NCBI GenBank assembly: GCA_003315335.1
Contig: QNRL01000007.1
Location: 254,486 to 318,485, forward strand
Direction of reading: 5' to 3'
DNA length: 64,000 nucleotides
From: Pseudocitrobacter faecalis
Lineage (GTDB): Bacteria > Pseudomonadota > Gammaproteobacteria > Enterobacterales > Enterobacteriaceae
Of this stretch, positions 25,200 through 34,081 are shown one piece after another. The notes under the pieces were generated by a model. It was not told the DNA's origin. It ran no database searches and saw nothing but the letters and a program-made list of their open reading frames with translations. The stretch's first letter is position 1; every line of letters begins with the position of its first letter. The position numbers and the translations under genes were made by a program.

Positions 25200-27122
25200 T
25201 CAGGCCGCAATCCACGGTTCGGCCTGTTCCACTTTCGCATTCCAGATGGCATCACGTACCGACACGGGCTTGCTCAGCAGGCCCAGCGCGTAGAAGCGGT
25301 CGGCGATGGTTTGTTGTGCGCGAATCACTTTCAGATCCATTTCCCGCGTCTGATGACTGCGACGGGCCAGCGCACACTCCAGCGAGGCGATATCAAGCCC
25401 CAGCTCGCTGGAAAGCAGTTGTGCCGCGTCATGACGCTGCCTGTCGATAAACTTCCCGGTTCTGCCGAGCGCATCCACCACCTGCGCAATGATGTCATTG
25501 TTGTGCTGCGCGTACTGGCGGCGGGCGATGTAAAACTGATGGTTGTTTACACGTCCCTCGCCGGTGGCGACAATCCGTAGCTGACCGCTTTTTTCCGCAT
25601 CACTGAGCACCGGATCCCACATCATCCACGCATCGGCGGCCAGATAGTCGCTGGGCGTCAGCGGATACTTGGGCGGCGCGTACACCACTTTTACATCCTC
25701 AAGGCGTAAACCTGCTTCTTCCAGAATCTGCACCAGCAGCCAGTGCACATTGGAACCTTTATTCAATGCAATACGCTTACCCCGTAGCTGATAAATATGC
25801 TGGATGTCGCTGTCATTCGGCACCACCATAGCGACGCTGCGCGGGGCGGGGGGCTCCCAGGCGACATAAAGCAGCGTGTTTTCACGTGACTGGGCAAAGA
25901 CCGGCGGTGCTTCGCCCGTGGTGCCAAAATCGATATCGTTGTTACTCAGCGCCTGCAACATTTGCGGGCCTGCCGGGAATTCACTCCACAACACGTTCAC
26001 GCCGCGCCCGGCAAATTCGCGCTCCAGCGTCTGACGCGCCTTCAGCACGCCAAGGTTCCCGAAACGTTGATAACCAATACGCAGCTCACGCTCGCGAGGG
26101 GCAGGTGAGGCGGTGCTCATCAGTACCGCCTCCGGTTTACGGCGGCTTTTTATCACCCCGAGATGCGCCAGTTGAGTGCGCAACGAGTGGCGGCTGATGC
26201 CCAGCAGTGCGGCGGCCTGGCTCTGATTATTGTCGCTTTGGGTCATCGCCGTTTGAATCATCGCGTTCATCACTCGATCGTACAACTGCCCGCCGTGCAG
26301 GGTTAATTGCTGGCGCATAAACGCCGCCAATGCATCTTCTTCTTGCTCATCGATCCTGGCTGGCGCGGAAGTAAAGCGCAGTTGCGCAGGCGTTATAACT
26401 TCCTCCTGGCTAAGCAATACGGCCGTATGCAGCATATTCTCCAGCTCACGAACGTTGCCAGGCCATGAATACTCCATCATCGCGCTCAGGGTTTCCGGGG
26501 CTAAACGGCGTGAGGGTTTGCCTAAGCGTTTTGCATAAAGCTGTAAAAAATGCTCCGCCAGCAGGGGGATATCCTGGCGGCGCTGGCGCAGTGCCGGAAG
26601 GTTAACCGCGGCAATGTTGAGGCGGTAAAAGAGGTCTTCCCGGAACCGTCGCTCGCGAATGGCCTGTTCAAGGTCAACATGGGTGGCCGCAATGACCCGC
26701 ACGTTCACCTTGATGGGCTTGCGTGAGCCCACGCGGGTGATCTCGCGCTCCTGCAACACGCGCAACAGTTTGACCTGCAACGCCAGGCTCAGCTCGCCAA
26801 TTTCATCCAGCAGCAGCGTGCCGCCTTCAGCGGCCTCAAACCAACCTGGCTGCGCCTGCATCGCACCGGTAAATGCCCCTTTCTCATGACCGAACAGTTC
26901 TGCTTCTGCCAGCGACTCGGTTAATGCACCGCAGTTCACCGCCAGAAAGGGCGCGTGGCTACGTGGGCTATGGTGATGGAGATATCGGGCGACCACCTCT
27001 TTGCCGCTTCCGGTTTCACCAATGATCAGCACAGTGGCATCGGTTGGGGCAAAGCGGTCAAGCAGGCTTTGAAAGGCTTTGGAAGCCGGGTCAATCAGCA
27101 CAGGGGTTGAAGCGTTCAGCAT
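25200..27122 (-). CDS. Sigma-54 activator fused to an SsuA-like ligand-binding domain
   Basis: A 640-residue protein with two parts. Residues 1-330 form a sigma-54 enhancer-binding AAA+ activator: Walker A GETGSGKE (35-42), the sigma-54 contact loop GAFTGA (82-87), Walker B LLLDEIGE (103-110), [10 protein letters not shown] (221-230) and a Fis-type helix-turn-helix (about 298-322). There is no N-terminal sensor or receiver domain. Residues about 346-640 resemble periplasmic sulfonate-binding proteins (SsuA/NMT1 type): [70 protein letters not shown] and [12 protein letters not shown]. There is no signal peptide, so the domain is cytoplasmic and probably senses an organosulfur ligand. GGAG precedes the ATG by 8 bases. 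It is divergent from the SsuD-like gene, with enhancer-like palindromes and a -24/-12 promoter between. Confidence 0.9.
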   Translation of the reverse strand: MLNASTPVLIDPASKAFQSLLDRFAPTDATVLIIGETGSGKEVVARYLHHHSPRSHAPFLAVNCGALTESLAEAELFGHEKGAFTGAMQAQPGWFEAAEGGTLLLDEIGELSLALQVKLLRVLQEREITRVGSRKPIKVNVRVIAATHVDLEQAIRERRFREDLFYRLNIAAVNLPALRQRRQDIPLLAEHFLQLYAKRLGKPSRRLAPETLSAMMEYSWPGNVRELENMLHTAVLLSQEEVITPAQLRFTSAPARIDEQEEDALAAFMRQQLTLHGGQLYDRVMNAMIQTAMTQSDNNQSQAAALLGISRHSLRTQLAHLGVIKSRRKPEAVLMSTASPAPRERELRIGYQRFGNLGVLKARQTLEREFAGRGVNVLWSEFPAGPQMLQALSNNDIDFGTTGEAPPVFAQSRENTLLYVAWEPPAPRSVAMVVPNDSDIQHIYQLRGKRIALNKGSNVHWLLVQILEEAGLRLEDVKVVYAPPKYPLTPSDYLAADAWMMWDPVLSDAEKSGQLRIVATGEGRVNNHQFYIARRQYAQHNNDIIAQVVDALGRTGKFIDRQRHDAAQLLSSELGLDIASLECALARRSHQTREMDLKVIRAQQTIADRFYALGLLSKPVSVRDAIWNAKVEQAEPWIAA

Positions 27123-27199
27123 AATTTGGGCTCCGCATGATTCATATGCCGAACTTATCTTTTACCGGAGCAATACACCAGAGGGGGGAAGGCCCGGTT

Positions 27200-27215
27200 T
27201 GTTGCATTTGCAGCA
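27200..27215. promoter_or_regulatory. Putative enhancer site 1 for the sigma-54 activator
   Basis: TGTTGCATTTGCAGCA is a near-perfect dyad and repeats at 27232-27247. The two centres are 32 bp apart, about three helical turns, so they would face the same side of DNA. It lies about 130 bases upstream of the predicted sigma-54 start and about 80 bases from the activator gene start. Confidence 0.7.
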
Positions 27216-27231
27216 GGGAATGGTCGGACGG

Positions 27232-27247
27232 TGTTGCATTTGCAACG
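27232..27247. promoter_or_regulatory. Putative enhancer site 2 for the sigma-54 activator
   Basis: TGTTGCATTTGCAACG contains the perfect dyad GTTGCATTTGCAAC (odd centre aside) and matches site 1 in 14 of 16 positions. Its centre is about 97 bases upstream of the predicted start, the usual range for enhancer-binding proteins. Confidence 0.7.
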
Positions 27248-27311
27248 AGATGCCGATCTCGCCATCTCTGTTAACTTCATGATATTTAATGTTTTAATTT
27301 TTGTTAAATTC

Positions 27312-27327
27312 TGGCACGAATTTCGCT
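27312..27327 (+). promoter_or_regulatory. Sigma-54 promoter of the organosulfur operon
   Basis: TGGCACGAATTTCGCT: GG at 27313-27314 and GC at 27325-27326 have the required 10-base separation of -24 and -12 elements (consensus TGGCACG-N4-TTGC). The one mismatch is C for T in the -12 box. Transcription would start near 27337, about 60 bases before the SsuD-like gene. Confidence 0.82.
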
Positions 27328-27396
27328 AACACCGTTATAACCATCTTGAAGAAACGCTTCGATAAATAGTGAATATAGTTATAAAGGAAAGAGATA

Positions 27397-28569
27397 ATGA
27401 CAGCGAAATCCGATAATAACCTGAATGTCTTCTGGTTCCTGCCAACCCACGGTGATGGTCGCTATCTGGGCACCACCCAGGGTGGGCGTCCGGTTGATTT
27501 GCCTTATCTGCAACAGGTGGCAGTGGCCGCCGATAGCCTGGGCTATTACGGTGTGCTGATCCCAACCGGTAAAAGCTGTGAAGACTCCTGGCTGGTCGCC
27601 GCCGCGCTGGCCCCGCAGACGCGTAATCTGCGTTATCTGGTGGCAGTGCGTCCTGGGCTTCAGCCGCCTACGCTTGCGGCACGCATGGCGGCGACGCTGG
27701 ATCGCCTGTCAGAAGGCCGTTTGCTGATTAACGTGGTCACCGGCGGCGATCCGGTAGAAAACAAAGGTGACGGGATTTTCCTGAATCATACTGAACGTTA
27801 TGAAGTCACTGATGAATTTCTCAACGTTTATCGCCGCCTGTTGGCGGGTGAAAAGGTCGATTACGAAGGCAAGCACATTAAAGTGGAAGGCGCGGAAGTG
27901 CTGTTCCCGCCGGTACAGGAGAATGGCCCGCCGCTGTACTTTGGCGGTTCATCCGATGCGGCGATTGACGTCGCGGGCGACCATATCGACGCTTATCTGA
28001 CCTGGGGCGAACCGCCTGCGCAGGTGGCGGAGAAACTGGAAGTGGTGAAAGCGCGGGCGAAAGCGAAAGGACGCGAGCTGCAATACGGTATCCGTCTGCA
28101 CGTCATTGTGCGCGAAACAGAAGAAGAGGCGTGGGCCGCCGCCGACAAACTGATCGCGCACCTGGATGATGACACCATCGCGCAGGCCCAGCAGATCTTC
28201 TCGCGCATGGATTCCACCGGCCAGGCGCGCATGAGCGCGTTACACAAAGGCAATCGCGACAATCTGGTTATCTCGCCCAATCTGTGGGCCGGCGTTGGTC
28301 TGGTGCGTGGCGGGGCTGGCACCGCGCTGGTGGGCAATCCGCAGCAGGTGGCAGAACGCATTCGTGAGTACCAGGCTTTAGGGATAACGAATTTTATTTT
28401 CTCCGGCTACCCGCATCTCGAAGAGGCACATCGCTTCGCCGAGCTGGTCATGCCGCTGCTGCCGCTGAGTACGCGTCCGCGTAGCCAGTCCGGCAACGTG
28501 AATACCGGCCCATTTGGCGAAACCATCGGCGGTGCGGCGCGCCCGACTAAACAGGTCAGCGCCAGTTAA
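27397..28569 (+). CDS. SsuD-like FMNH2-dependent alkanesulfonate monooxygenase
   Basis: A 390-residue bacterial-luciferase-fold flavoprotein. It aligns along its length with E. coli SsuD (381 residues): [16 protein letters not shown] (11-26), [10 protein letters not shown] with the SsuD active-site Cys (Cys 61), [65 protein letters not shown] and [12 protein letters not shown]. SsuD uses FMNH2 and O2 to cleave C-S bonds of alkanesulfonates, giving sulfite and an aldehyde. Here it is the first gene after the sigma-54 promoter, with AAAGGA before the ATG. It is a paralogue in an unusual setting: the ssuEADCB partners are absent and no flavin reductase of the SsuE type lies nearby. Confidence 0.9.
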   Translation: MTAKSDNNLNVFWFLPTHGDGRYLGTTQGGRPVDLPYLQQVAVAADSLGYYGVLIPTGKSCEDSWLVAAALAPQTRNLRYLVAVRPGLQPPTLAARMAATLDRLSEGRLLINVVTGGDPVENKGDGIFLNHTERYEVTDEFLNVYRRLLAGEKVDYEGKHIKVEGAEVLFPPVQENGPPLYFGGSSDAAIDVAGDHIDAYLTWGEPPAQVAEKLEVVKARAKAKGRELQYGIRLHVIVRETEEEAWAAADKLIAHLDDDTIAQAQQIFSRMDSTGQARMSALHKGNRDNLVISPNLWAGVGLVRGGAGTALVGNPQQVAERIREYQALGITNFIFSGYPHLEEAHRFAELVMPLLPLSTRPRSQSGNVNTGPFGETIGGAARPTKQVSAS

Positions 28570-28591
28570 ACAAGGTTTGGGGAGACGAGCG

Positions 28592-29974
28592 ATGAGTGAA
28601 CCTCATATTGTGATTATTGGCGGAGGCTTCAGCGGGGCGGCGGTGGCAATTCACCTGCTGCGCGAAGCGCAAGCGCCTGTGCGTATCACTCTCATTGAGC
28701 CCAGGGAGCAACCGGGGCTGGGCGTGGCATACTCCGCCGCTGACCCGGCGCATCGCATCAATGTTCCGGCGTCGAGGATGCAGCTTTCCGGCGAAGAAGA
28801 GGGCGCGTTTGACCGTTGGTATCGCCAGCAGACGAGTTTCCTGCGCGATGCTGACGCCCGTCGCCCCGATGGCAGCGTCTATCCGCAGCGCGGCGAGTTT
28901 GGCCGCTATGTCGCCCAGGCGTTTTTTACGGAGGCGCAAAAGCAGCCCGGGCGCGTGGTGCACCTGCGTGATACGGCCGTGGCCTGGCAGGATAATCAGG
29001 TGATCACCGCACAGGGCCGTAAGATCACTGCCGATCGCGTAGTGCTGGCGGTCAGCCATCCACCGCCGGACTTGCCAAAAGAAGTGCGGGCAATTGCCGA
29101 ACATCCGCGCCTGGTCGCCAACCCGTGGGTTACCGGGGCGCTGGAAAACATCCCGCCTGAAGCGAATGTGGCGATTGTCGGTACTGCACTGAGCATGGCA
29201 GACGTTGTGGCATCGCTGACCCGTTTAGGTCATCGCGGCAAACTGCTGGCGTTCTCGCGCCATGGCTTGCTGTCGCGGCCTAACGCGGTGGCCGGGCTGC
29301 CAAAATGGCAGGCGGCGTATGCTCACGGTTCTCTGCGCCAGCGCCTGCGGCAGATTCGCCAGGATATTGCTCGTGCCGCTGAAAACGGCCTGCCGTGGCA
29401 GGTGGTGCTTGATGAAGTCCGCAGTCAGGGGCAGTCAATCTGGCAACAGTTAAGCGAACGCGAACAGCGCCAGTTCCTGCGTCATCTGCGCCGCTTCTGG
29501 GATGTGCATCGTTACCGCATTGCGCCACAGGTTGCCGATGCCATTACCGCGAAACAGCAGGCGGGCTTGCTCACTGTGCTGGCGGCCAGGCTGAAAACGG
29601 TGACGGCGAAGGAGAATCATCTGCGTGTGCAACTGGCTGTCCGCAATGATGAGCAGCAGGATCTGTCCGTCGATTATCTGATTTTAACCACCGGCCCCGC
29701 GCACGCTTCGCTCACTGAAAGCCAGCCCTTTTTACGTGATTTGCGCCGGGCTGGCGTGATTCGCCCCGATGCGCTGGGGCTTGGGATCGACGTCGATATC
29801 CATTCGCAAACGCTGGATGCGCAGGGTAAACCTTCAACGATATTCCTGGTTTCCGGGCCTGCCGCCCGTGGCCGCTTTGGTGAATTGATGGGCCTGCCGC
29901 AGGTGGCGGATCATGCTCAGGCCGTCGCGCGCGAAGTCCTGCTGACGCTGTCAGCACGATGTCCCATCATCTAA
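28592..29974 (+). CDS. FAD/NAD(P)-binding oxidoreductase
   Basis: A 460-residue flavoprotein beginning MSEPHIVIIGGGFSGAAVAI, with the FAD-binding GGGFSG at 10-15 and a second Rossmann-type site NVAIVGTALSMADVVASL in the middle. It has LGVAYSAADPAHRINVPASRM and GRYVAQAFF, features of the FAD-NAD(P)-binding group (as in E. coli YdhS). The ATG at 28592 has GGGGAG before it; an earlier in-frame start would overlap the SsuD-like gene. It lies 22 bases downstream of that gene. It may supply reduced flavin to the two monooxygenases or act on their product; neither is proven. Its exact reaction is unknown. Confidence 0.78.
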   Translation: MSEPHIVIIGGGFSGAAVAIHLLREAQAPVRITLIEPREQPGLGVAYSAADPAHRINVPASRMQLSGEEEGAFDRWYRQQTSFLRDADARRPDGSVYPQRGEFGRYVAQAFFTEAQKQPGRVVHLRDTAVAWQDNQVITAQGRKITADRVVLAVSHPPPDLPKEVRAIAEHPRLVANPWVTGALENIPPEANVAIVGTALSMADVVASLTRLGHRGKLLAFSRHGLLSRPNAVAGLPKWQAAYAHGSLRQRLRQIRQDIARAAENGLPWQVVLDEVRSQGQSIWQQLSEREQRQFLRHLRRFWDVHRYRIAPQVADAITAKQQAGLLTVLAARLKTVTAKENHLRVQLAVRNDEQQDLSVDYLILTTGPAHASLTESQPFLRDLRRAGVIRPDALGLGIDVDIHSQTLDAQGKPSTIFLVSGPAARGRFGELMGLPQVADHAQAVAREVLLTLSARCPII

Positions 29975-30008
29975 AAAATTCCCCCTTTAAAAACGATGAA
30001 AAGAGATA

Positions 30009-30030
30009 GCGCCAGGTTCCCCCCTGGCGC
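30009..30030 (+). other. Intercistronic hairpin before the DszA-like gene
   Basis: GCGCCAGG / CCTGGCGC with a TTCCCC loop and no T-run. It could act as a processing or stability element within the operon message. Confidence 0.55.
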
Positions 30031-30044
30031 GACAGGAGAGTGCT

Positions 30045-31451
30045 ATGCCATCGCAACGTGAAATTCGTCTTAATGCTTTTGATATGAACTGTGTCGGCCA
30101 TCAGTCGCCGGGGCTGTGGGCGCATCCGCGCGATCGTTCCTGGCAGTATAAAGATCTGGATTACTGGGTCGATCTGGCGCGTTTACTGGAGCGCGGTAAG
30201 TTTGACGGGCTGTTTATCGCCGATGTGCTGGGCGTTTATGACGTCCTGAACGGTAACGGTGAGGCGGCGATTCGCCAGGCTGCACAGGTGCCGGTGAACG
30301 ATCCGCTGGCGCTGATTACCCCGATGGCGCTGGTGACCGAACATCTTGGTTTTGGTCTGACCGCGTCGCTGTCGTTTGAGCATCCGTACCCGTTCGCCCG
30401 CCGTCTTTCGACCCTTGACCATCTGACCAAAGGCCGCGTGGGCTGGAATATCGTCACCTCTTACCTGGAAAGCGGGGCGCGGAATATCGGTCATAAAGCG
30501 CAAACGGATCACGACGCACGCTACGACTACGCCGATGAGTATCTTGACGTGGTGTACAAACTACTGGAGGGCAGTTGGGAAGAGGGCGCGATCCTGCGTG
30601 ACCGCGAGCGCCGCATCTTTAGCGATCCGAGCAAAATTCACAATATTAACCACCACGGCAAATTCTTTGACGTACCGGGTTTTCACCTTTGCGAGCCTTC
30701 GCCACAGCGCACGCCGGTGCTGTATCAGGCGGGAGCCTCCAGCCGGGGCAAACAGTTTGCCGCCAGCCACGCGGAATGCGTGTTCGTGGCCGCGCCGTCA
30801 AAAGCGTTGCTCAAAAAAACCGTGGCTGATATTCGTCGCCGCGCCGCTGAAGCCGGGCGCGACCCGCACAGCATCCTGATTTTCAACATGCAAACGGTCA
30901 TCGTCGGCGAAACGGACAAAGCCGCGCAGGCGAAATGGAATGAGTACAAATCTTACGTCAGTTATGAAGGCGCGCTGGCGCTGATCTCCGGCTGGACAGG
31001 AATCGACTTCGGCCAGTTTAAACCGGACCAAATCTTCACTTACTCGCAGACTAACGCCATTCAGTCAGTGGTTGAGGCGTTCTCAACAGCTGACCCCAAC
31101 CGTCAATGGACGGTGGAGGCGATGGCGGAGTGGGTTGGCATTGGCGGCTTCGGCCCGTTAATCGTCGGTAGCGCGCAAACCGTTGCCGATGAACTGCAAT
31201 CGTGGGTGGAAGAGACCGACGTGGACGGCTTCAACCTCGCCTATGCCGTGACTCACGAAACCTTTACCGATGTGGTGGAACTGTTGATCCCGGAACTGCA
31301 AAAGCGCGGTGTCTTCAAGAAAGAGTATCGCCCCGGCACTCTGCGCGAAAAACTGTTCGCCGGGGATGCCCGTTTGCAGGCGCCACACCCTGGCGCGAGC
31401 TATCGCATTCACGCGGGACAGGCCGTAGAGGCAGGAGAAAAAGTCGCATGA
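30045..31451 (+). CDS. DszA/NtaA-like FMNH2-dependent monooxygenase
   Basis: A 468-residue luciferase-like monooxygenase of the NtaA/SnaA/DszA branch: KFDGLFIADVLGVYD, ASLSFEHPYPFARRLSTLDHLTKGRVGWNIVTSYLE (GRVGWNIVTS at 130-139), GARNIGH, DVVYKLLEGSW, HHGKFFDVPGFHLCEPSPQRTPVLYQAGAS and GFGPLIVGSAQTVADEL. DszA opens dibenzothiophene sulfone and SfnG cleaves dimethyl sulfone, so a C-S cleavage on a sulfone or related compound is likely, though family members also attack EDTA-like substrates. Its stop overlaps the next start (ATGA), coupling it to the ABC transporter. Confidence 0.87.
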   Translation: MPSQREIRLNAFDMNCVGHQSPGLWAHPRDRSWQYKDLDYWVDLARLLERGKFDGLFIADVLGVYDVLNGNGEAAIRQAAQVPVNDPLALITPMALVTEHLGFGLTASLSFEHPYPFARRLSTLDHLTKGRVGWNIVTSYLESGARNIGHKAQTDHDARYDYADEYLDVVYKLLEGSWEEGAILRDRERRIFSDPSKIHNINHHGKFFDVPGFHLCEPSPQRTPVLYQAGASSRGKQFAASHAECVFVAAPSKALLKKTVADIRRRAAEAGRDPHSILIFNMQTVIVGETDKAAQAKWNEYKSYVSYEGALALISGWTGIDFGQFKPDQIFTYSQTNAIQSVVEAFSTADPNRQWTVEAMAEWVGIGGFGPLIVGSAQTVADELQSWVEETDVDGFNLAYAVTHETFTDVVELLIPELQKRGVFKKEYRPGTLREKLFAGDARLQAPHPGASYRIHAGQAVEAGEKVA

Positions 31452-32467
31452 TTGAAATCGAAAATCTTTCAAAGAGTTACCGTAGCGCAAGCGGCAACGT
31501 GACGCCGGTTTTGAAAGGGATTTCGTTGCAGGTTCAGGCGGGCTCGATCACGGCAGTGGTCGGCCCGAGCGGGGCGGGGAAATCGACGCTGGCGAAGTGC
31601 ATCAGCCTGCTGGAGCGCCCGGATAGCGGCAGCATCAGGGTTAACGGTAACGATCTCTCGCTGCTCTCAGGCGTTGCCCTGCGCCGTGAACGACGCGCGA
31701 TTGGTACTGTTTTCCAGTCCTCGGCGTTGCTCGGGCGGAAAACGGCGTGGCAGAACATTGCCCTGCCGCTGGAATACCTTGGCGTGGTCGATAGGGACAT
31801 TCATGCCCGTGTGGGTGAACTGCTTGAAAGCGTCGGGCTGAGTCACAAAGCGCAGGCTTATCCGGCGCAGCTTTCCGGCGGCCAGCGTCAGCGTATCGGC
31901 ATTGCCCGTGCGCTGGCGCTACGCCCGTCGGTGTTGCTGGCGGACGAAGCCACTTCCGGGTTGGATCCGCAGGCGACTGATTCGGTGCTGAAACTGCTGC
32001 GTCAGTTACGCGACGACTATCGACTGGCCATTGTGTTGATTACCCACGAAATGGACGTTGTGCGAACCACGGCGGATGCGGTCGCGGAGATTCGTGAGGG
32101 CGAGATTGTGCAGTCAGGGGCGCTGAAAACGCTGCTGGCGCAGCCGGATTCCCACCTCGGTCAGCAACTGATGCCGCTGGCGCCGGCCTCGACGCCATCC
32201 GATGTGTTATTACGCGTCAGCTATCGCACGGACGGTAGCGTACGCACGGATTGGATCAGCCAGCTTAGCCAACAGCACGGTCTGCGGGTTGATGTGCTGG
32301 GCGGTCATGTTGAGCAAATTAATGGCTTGCTCAGCGGAAGAATGCAGATAGGCATCAGCTTTACCCATGAAAGGGTGTCGATTCCTCGCCTGGTCGCGCA
32401 GTTAGCGCATCTCGGCGTAGTCGCGCAGGTTCTGGACGCGCCGCGAGTATTGAGGGAGGCGGTATGA
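31448..32467 (+). CDS. MetN-like ABC transporter ATPase with NIL domain
   Basis: A 339-residue ATPase: Walker A GPSGAGKST (39-47), Q-loop TVFQSS, signature LSGGQ (142-146), Walker B SVLLADEAT (161-169), and a switch His in LITHEMD. After about residue 265 comes a C-terminal domain of the NIL/ACT type (HGLRVDVLGGHVEQINGLLSGRMQIGISF), which in MetN binds methionine and shuts the importer. The set 31448-34034 is therefore a MetNIQ-type importer, here inferred to carry a sulfur compound. The ATG at 31448 overlaps the stop of the DszA-like gene; the following permease gene overlaps by 4 bases. Confidence 0.9.
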   Translation: MIEIENLSKSYRSASGNVTPVLKGISLQVQAGSITAVVGPSGAGKSTLAKCISLLERPDSGSIRVNGNDLSLLSGVALRRERRAIGTVFQSSALLGRKTAWQNIALPLEYLGVVDRDIHARVGELLESVGLSHKAQAYPAQLSGGQRQRIGIARALALRPSVLLADEATSGLDPQATDSVLKLLRQLRDDYRLAIVLITHEMDVVRTTADAVAEIREGEIVQSGALKTLLAQPDSHLGQQLMPLAPASTPSDVLLRVSYRTDGSVRTDWISQLSQQHGLRVDVLGGHVEQINGLLSGRMQIGISFTHERVSIPRLVAQLAHLGVVAQVLDAPRVLREAV

Positions 32468-33159
32468 AACCCACCACTGTCAGTCAGGATACGCCGTGGA
32501 GCGAGATTCACACGCTGCTACTTCCCGCCCTGGGCGAAACGGCGCTGATGGTCTCTATCGTGATGCTGTTTGTTGTGACGTTGGGAGGCGTAGGGGGCGT
32601 TGTCCTGTTCAATACCTCTGCACGTGGGTTGTTTCCACGTCCGGCACTGCATCGGGTACTCAACAGCATTGCCAACGTCGGGCGATCGTTGCCGTTTCTG
32701 GTACTCATGGCCGCCATCATTCCGTTCACCTGGTGGCTGACGGGAACCACTATCGGCATTCCCGCGGCGGTGGTGCCGATGATTGTCGCCGGGATCCCGT
32801 TTTTCGCGCGACTGGTGGAGAACGCGTTGCGCGAACTGCCCGCAGATGTGACGGCGGTCGGGCTAGTTTGCGGCGGCTCCGCCTGGCAAATCATTACCAA
32901 AGCGCAACTGAGCGAAGCGCTGCCTGCGCTGGTGGCGGCGGTGACACTTAACATCATCTCGATGATTGAGTATTCAGCGATCGCGGGCACCATCGGGGCG
33001 GGGGGAATCGGTTATCTCGCGGTGGTGTACGGCTATCAGCGTTTCGACAACCACATCATGATTGCCACCATTGTGGTGCTGATTGTGGCTATTCAGCTTA
33101 TCCAGTTTTTGGGCGACCGCCTGGTTACCCGGCTTCGACACACACAGGGGAGCATTTGA
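32464..33159 (+). CDS. MetI-like ABC transporter permease
   Basis: A 231-residue inner-membrane permease with about five helices and the MetI/NLPA-type EAA region (GLVCGGSAWQIITKAQLSEALPALVAAVTL), plus SVGRSLPFLV-like NVGRSLPFLVLMAAIIPFTWW and IEYSAIAGTIGAGGIGYLAVVYGYQRF, which are hallmarks of methionine-type permeases. It overlaps the ATPase gene by 4 bases (ATGA) and its stop overlaps the start of the binding-protein gene. Confidence 0.9.
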   Translation: MKPTTVSQDTPWSEIHTLLLPALGETALMVSIVMLFVVTLGGVGGVVLFNTSARGLFPRPALHRVLNSIANVGRSLPFLVLMAAIIPFTWWLTGTTIGIPAAVVPMIVAGIPFFARLVENALRELPADVTAVGLVCGGSAWQIITKAQLSEALPALVAAVTLNIISMIEYSAIAGTIGAGGIGYLAVVYGYQRFDNHIMIATIVVLIVAIQLIQFLGDRLVTRLRHTQGSI

Positions 33160-34034
33160 TGACGACAGCACAGTTTGAACTGCGTAAAGCCCGGCGCTGG
33201 CCGTGGCTGGCGGCGCTGGCAATTTTACTCATTGCGATTGCCGCGTTCGCCTGGTGGCGCACACAAGGGCCCGCGCAGGTGGTCTTTGGCACCACGCTGA
33301 AAATTCATTATGAACCGGCGATGGCGGGCGAACAGCGCATCATTGAATATATCGGTGAGCATATCGCGCCAGACTATGGATTGACGCTGGAAGCCGTAGG
33401 CGTGCAGGACCCGGTGCAGGCGGATCGCGCGGTAGCGGAGGGCACCTATGCGGGCACCATTTATCAACATCAGTGGTGGCTCAAGCAGGTTGTCGATGCC
33501 AATGGTTTTGCTCTGAGCACCACCGTGCCGGTTTTCCAGTGGGCGTTTGGGATTTACTCCGACCGTTACCCGTCTATCGATAAGCTGCCGAAAGGCGCAA
33601 CGATTGTGGTACCGGACGACGGCGCAAATCAGGGGCAGGCCCTGTGGCTGTTGGCGCGTATCGGGCTGATTAAACTCGACCCGGCGGTTGAACCACGGAC
33701 TGCGAAACTAAAAAACATCGTTGAAAACCCGCATCAGTATCAGTTTAAAGAACTGGACTTGCTGACCATGCCGCGTGCGCTGAACTCGGTGGATGCAGCG
33801 ATTGGCTATGTCTCGCAGTTTGATGCCGGGAAAATTCCACGCGAGAAGGGCATTCTTTTCCCGCCCGCGCCACGAACCTTTGCATCGCAACTGGTGATAG
33901 GTACGCCGTATCTCAACCAGGAGAATATTCAAAAACTGAAACAGGCATTTGCTGACCCCCGGATCCAAACCTGGCTTAAGACCACGGACGATCCGTTAGT
34001 CAAAGGTGTGCTGGTGCCCGTTTCCGCAGAATAA
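33159..34034 (+). CDS. MetQ/NlpA-like substrate-binding protein, membrane-anchored
   Basis: A 291-residue NLPA-type binding protein: VVFGTTLKIHYEPAMAGEQ, EAVGVQDPVQADRAVAEGTYAGTIYQHQWWLKQ, PDDGANQGQALWLLARIGLI and SVDAAIGYVSQFDAGKIPREKGI. MetQ is normally a lipoprotein, but the N-terminus here (RRWPWLAALAILLIAIAAFAWW) has no lipobox Cys, so it is either cleaved elsewhere or held by an uncleaved helix. The start ATG at 33159 overlaps the permease stop. Ligand unknown; given the neighbours, a sulfonate, sulfone, sulfoxide or methionine derivative. Confidence 0.87.
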   Translation: MTTAQFELRKARRWPWLAALAILLIAIAAFAWWRTQGPAQVVFGTTLKIHYEPAMAGEQRIIEYIGEHIAPDYGLTLEAVGVQDPVQADRAVAEGTYAGTIYQHQWWLKQVVDANGFALSTTVPVFQWAFGIYSDRYPSIDKLPKGATIVVPDDGANQGQALWLLARIGLIKLDPAVEPRTAKLKNIVENPHQYQFKELDLLTMPRALNSVDAAIGYVSQFDAGKIPREKGILFPPAPRTFASQLVIGTPYLNQENIQKLKQAFADPRIQTWLKTTDDPLVKGVLVPVSAE

Positions 34035-34043
34035 CCATTCTTC

Positions 34044-34061
34044 GCCGGTCAGCCGACCGGC
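34044..34061 (+). terminator. Hairpin between the ABC and MFS genes
   Basis: GCCGGTC / GACCGGC with an AGCC loop, followed by CTTT only. It could partly end transcription and so lower expression of the last two genes. Confidence 0.5.
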
Positions 34062-34081
34062 CTTTAAGGCAAGGTAAAACT

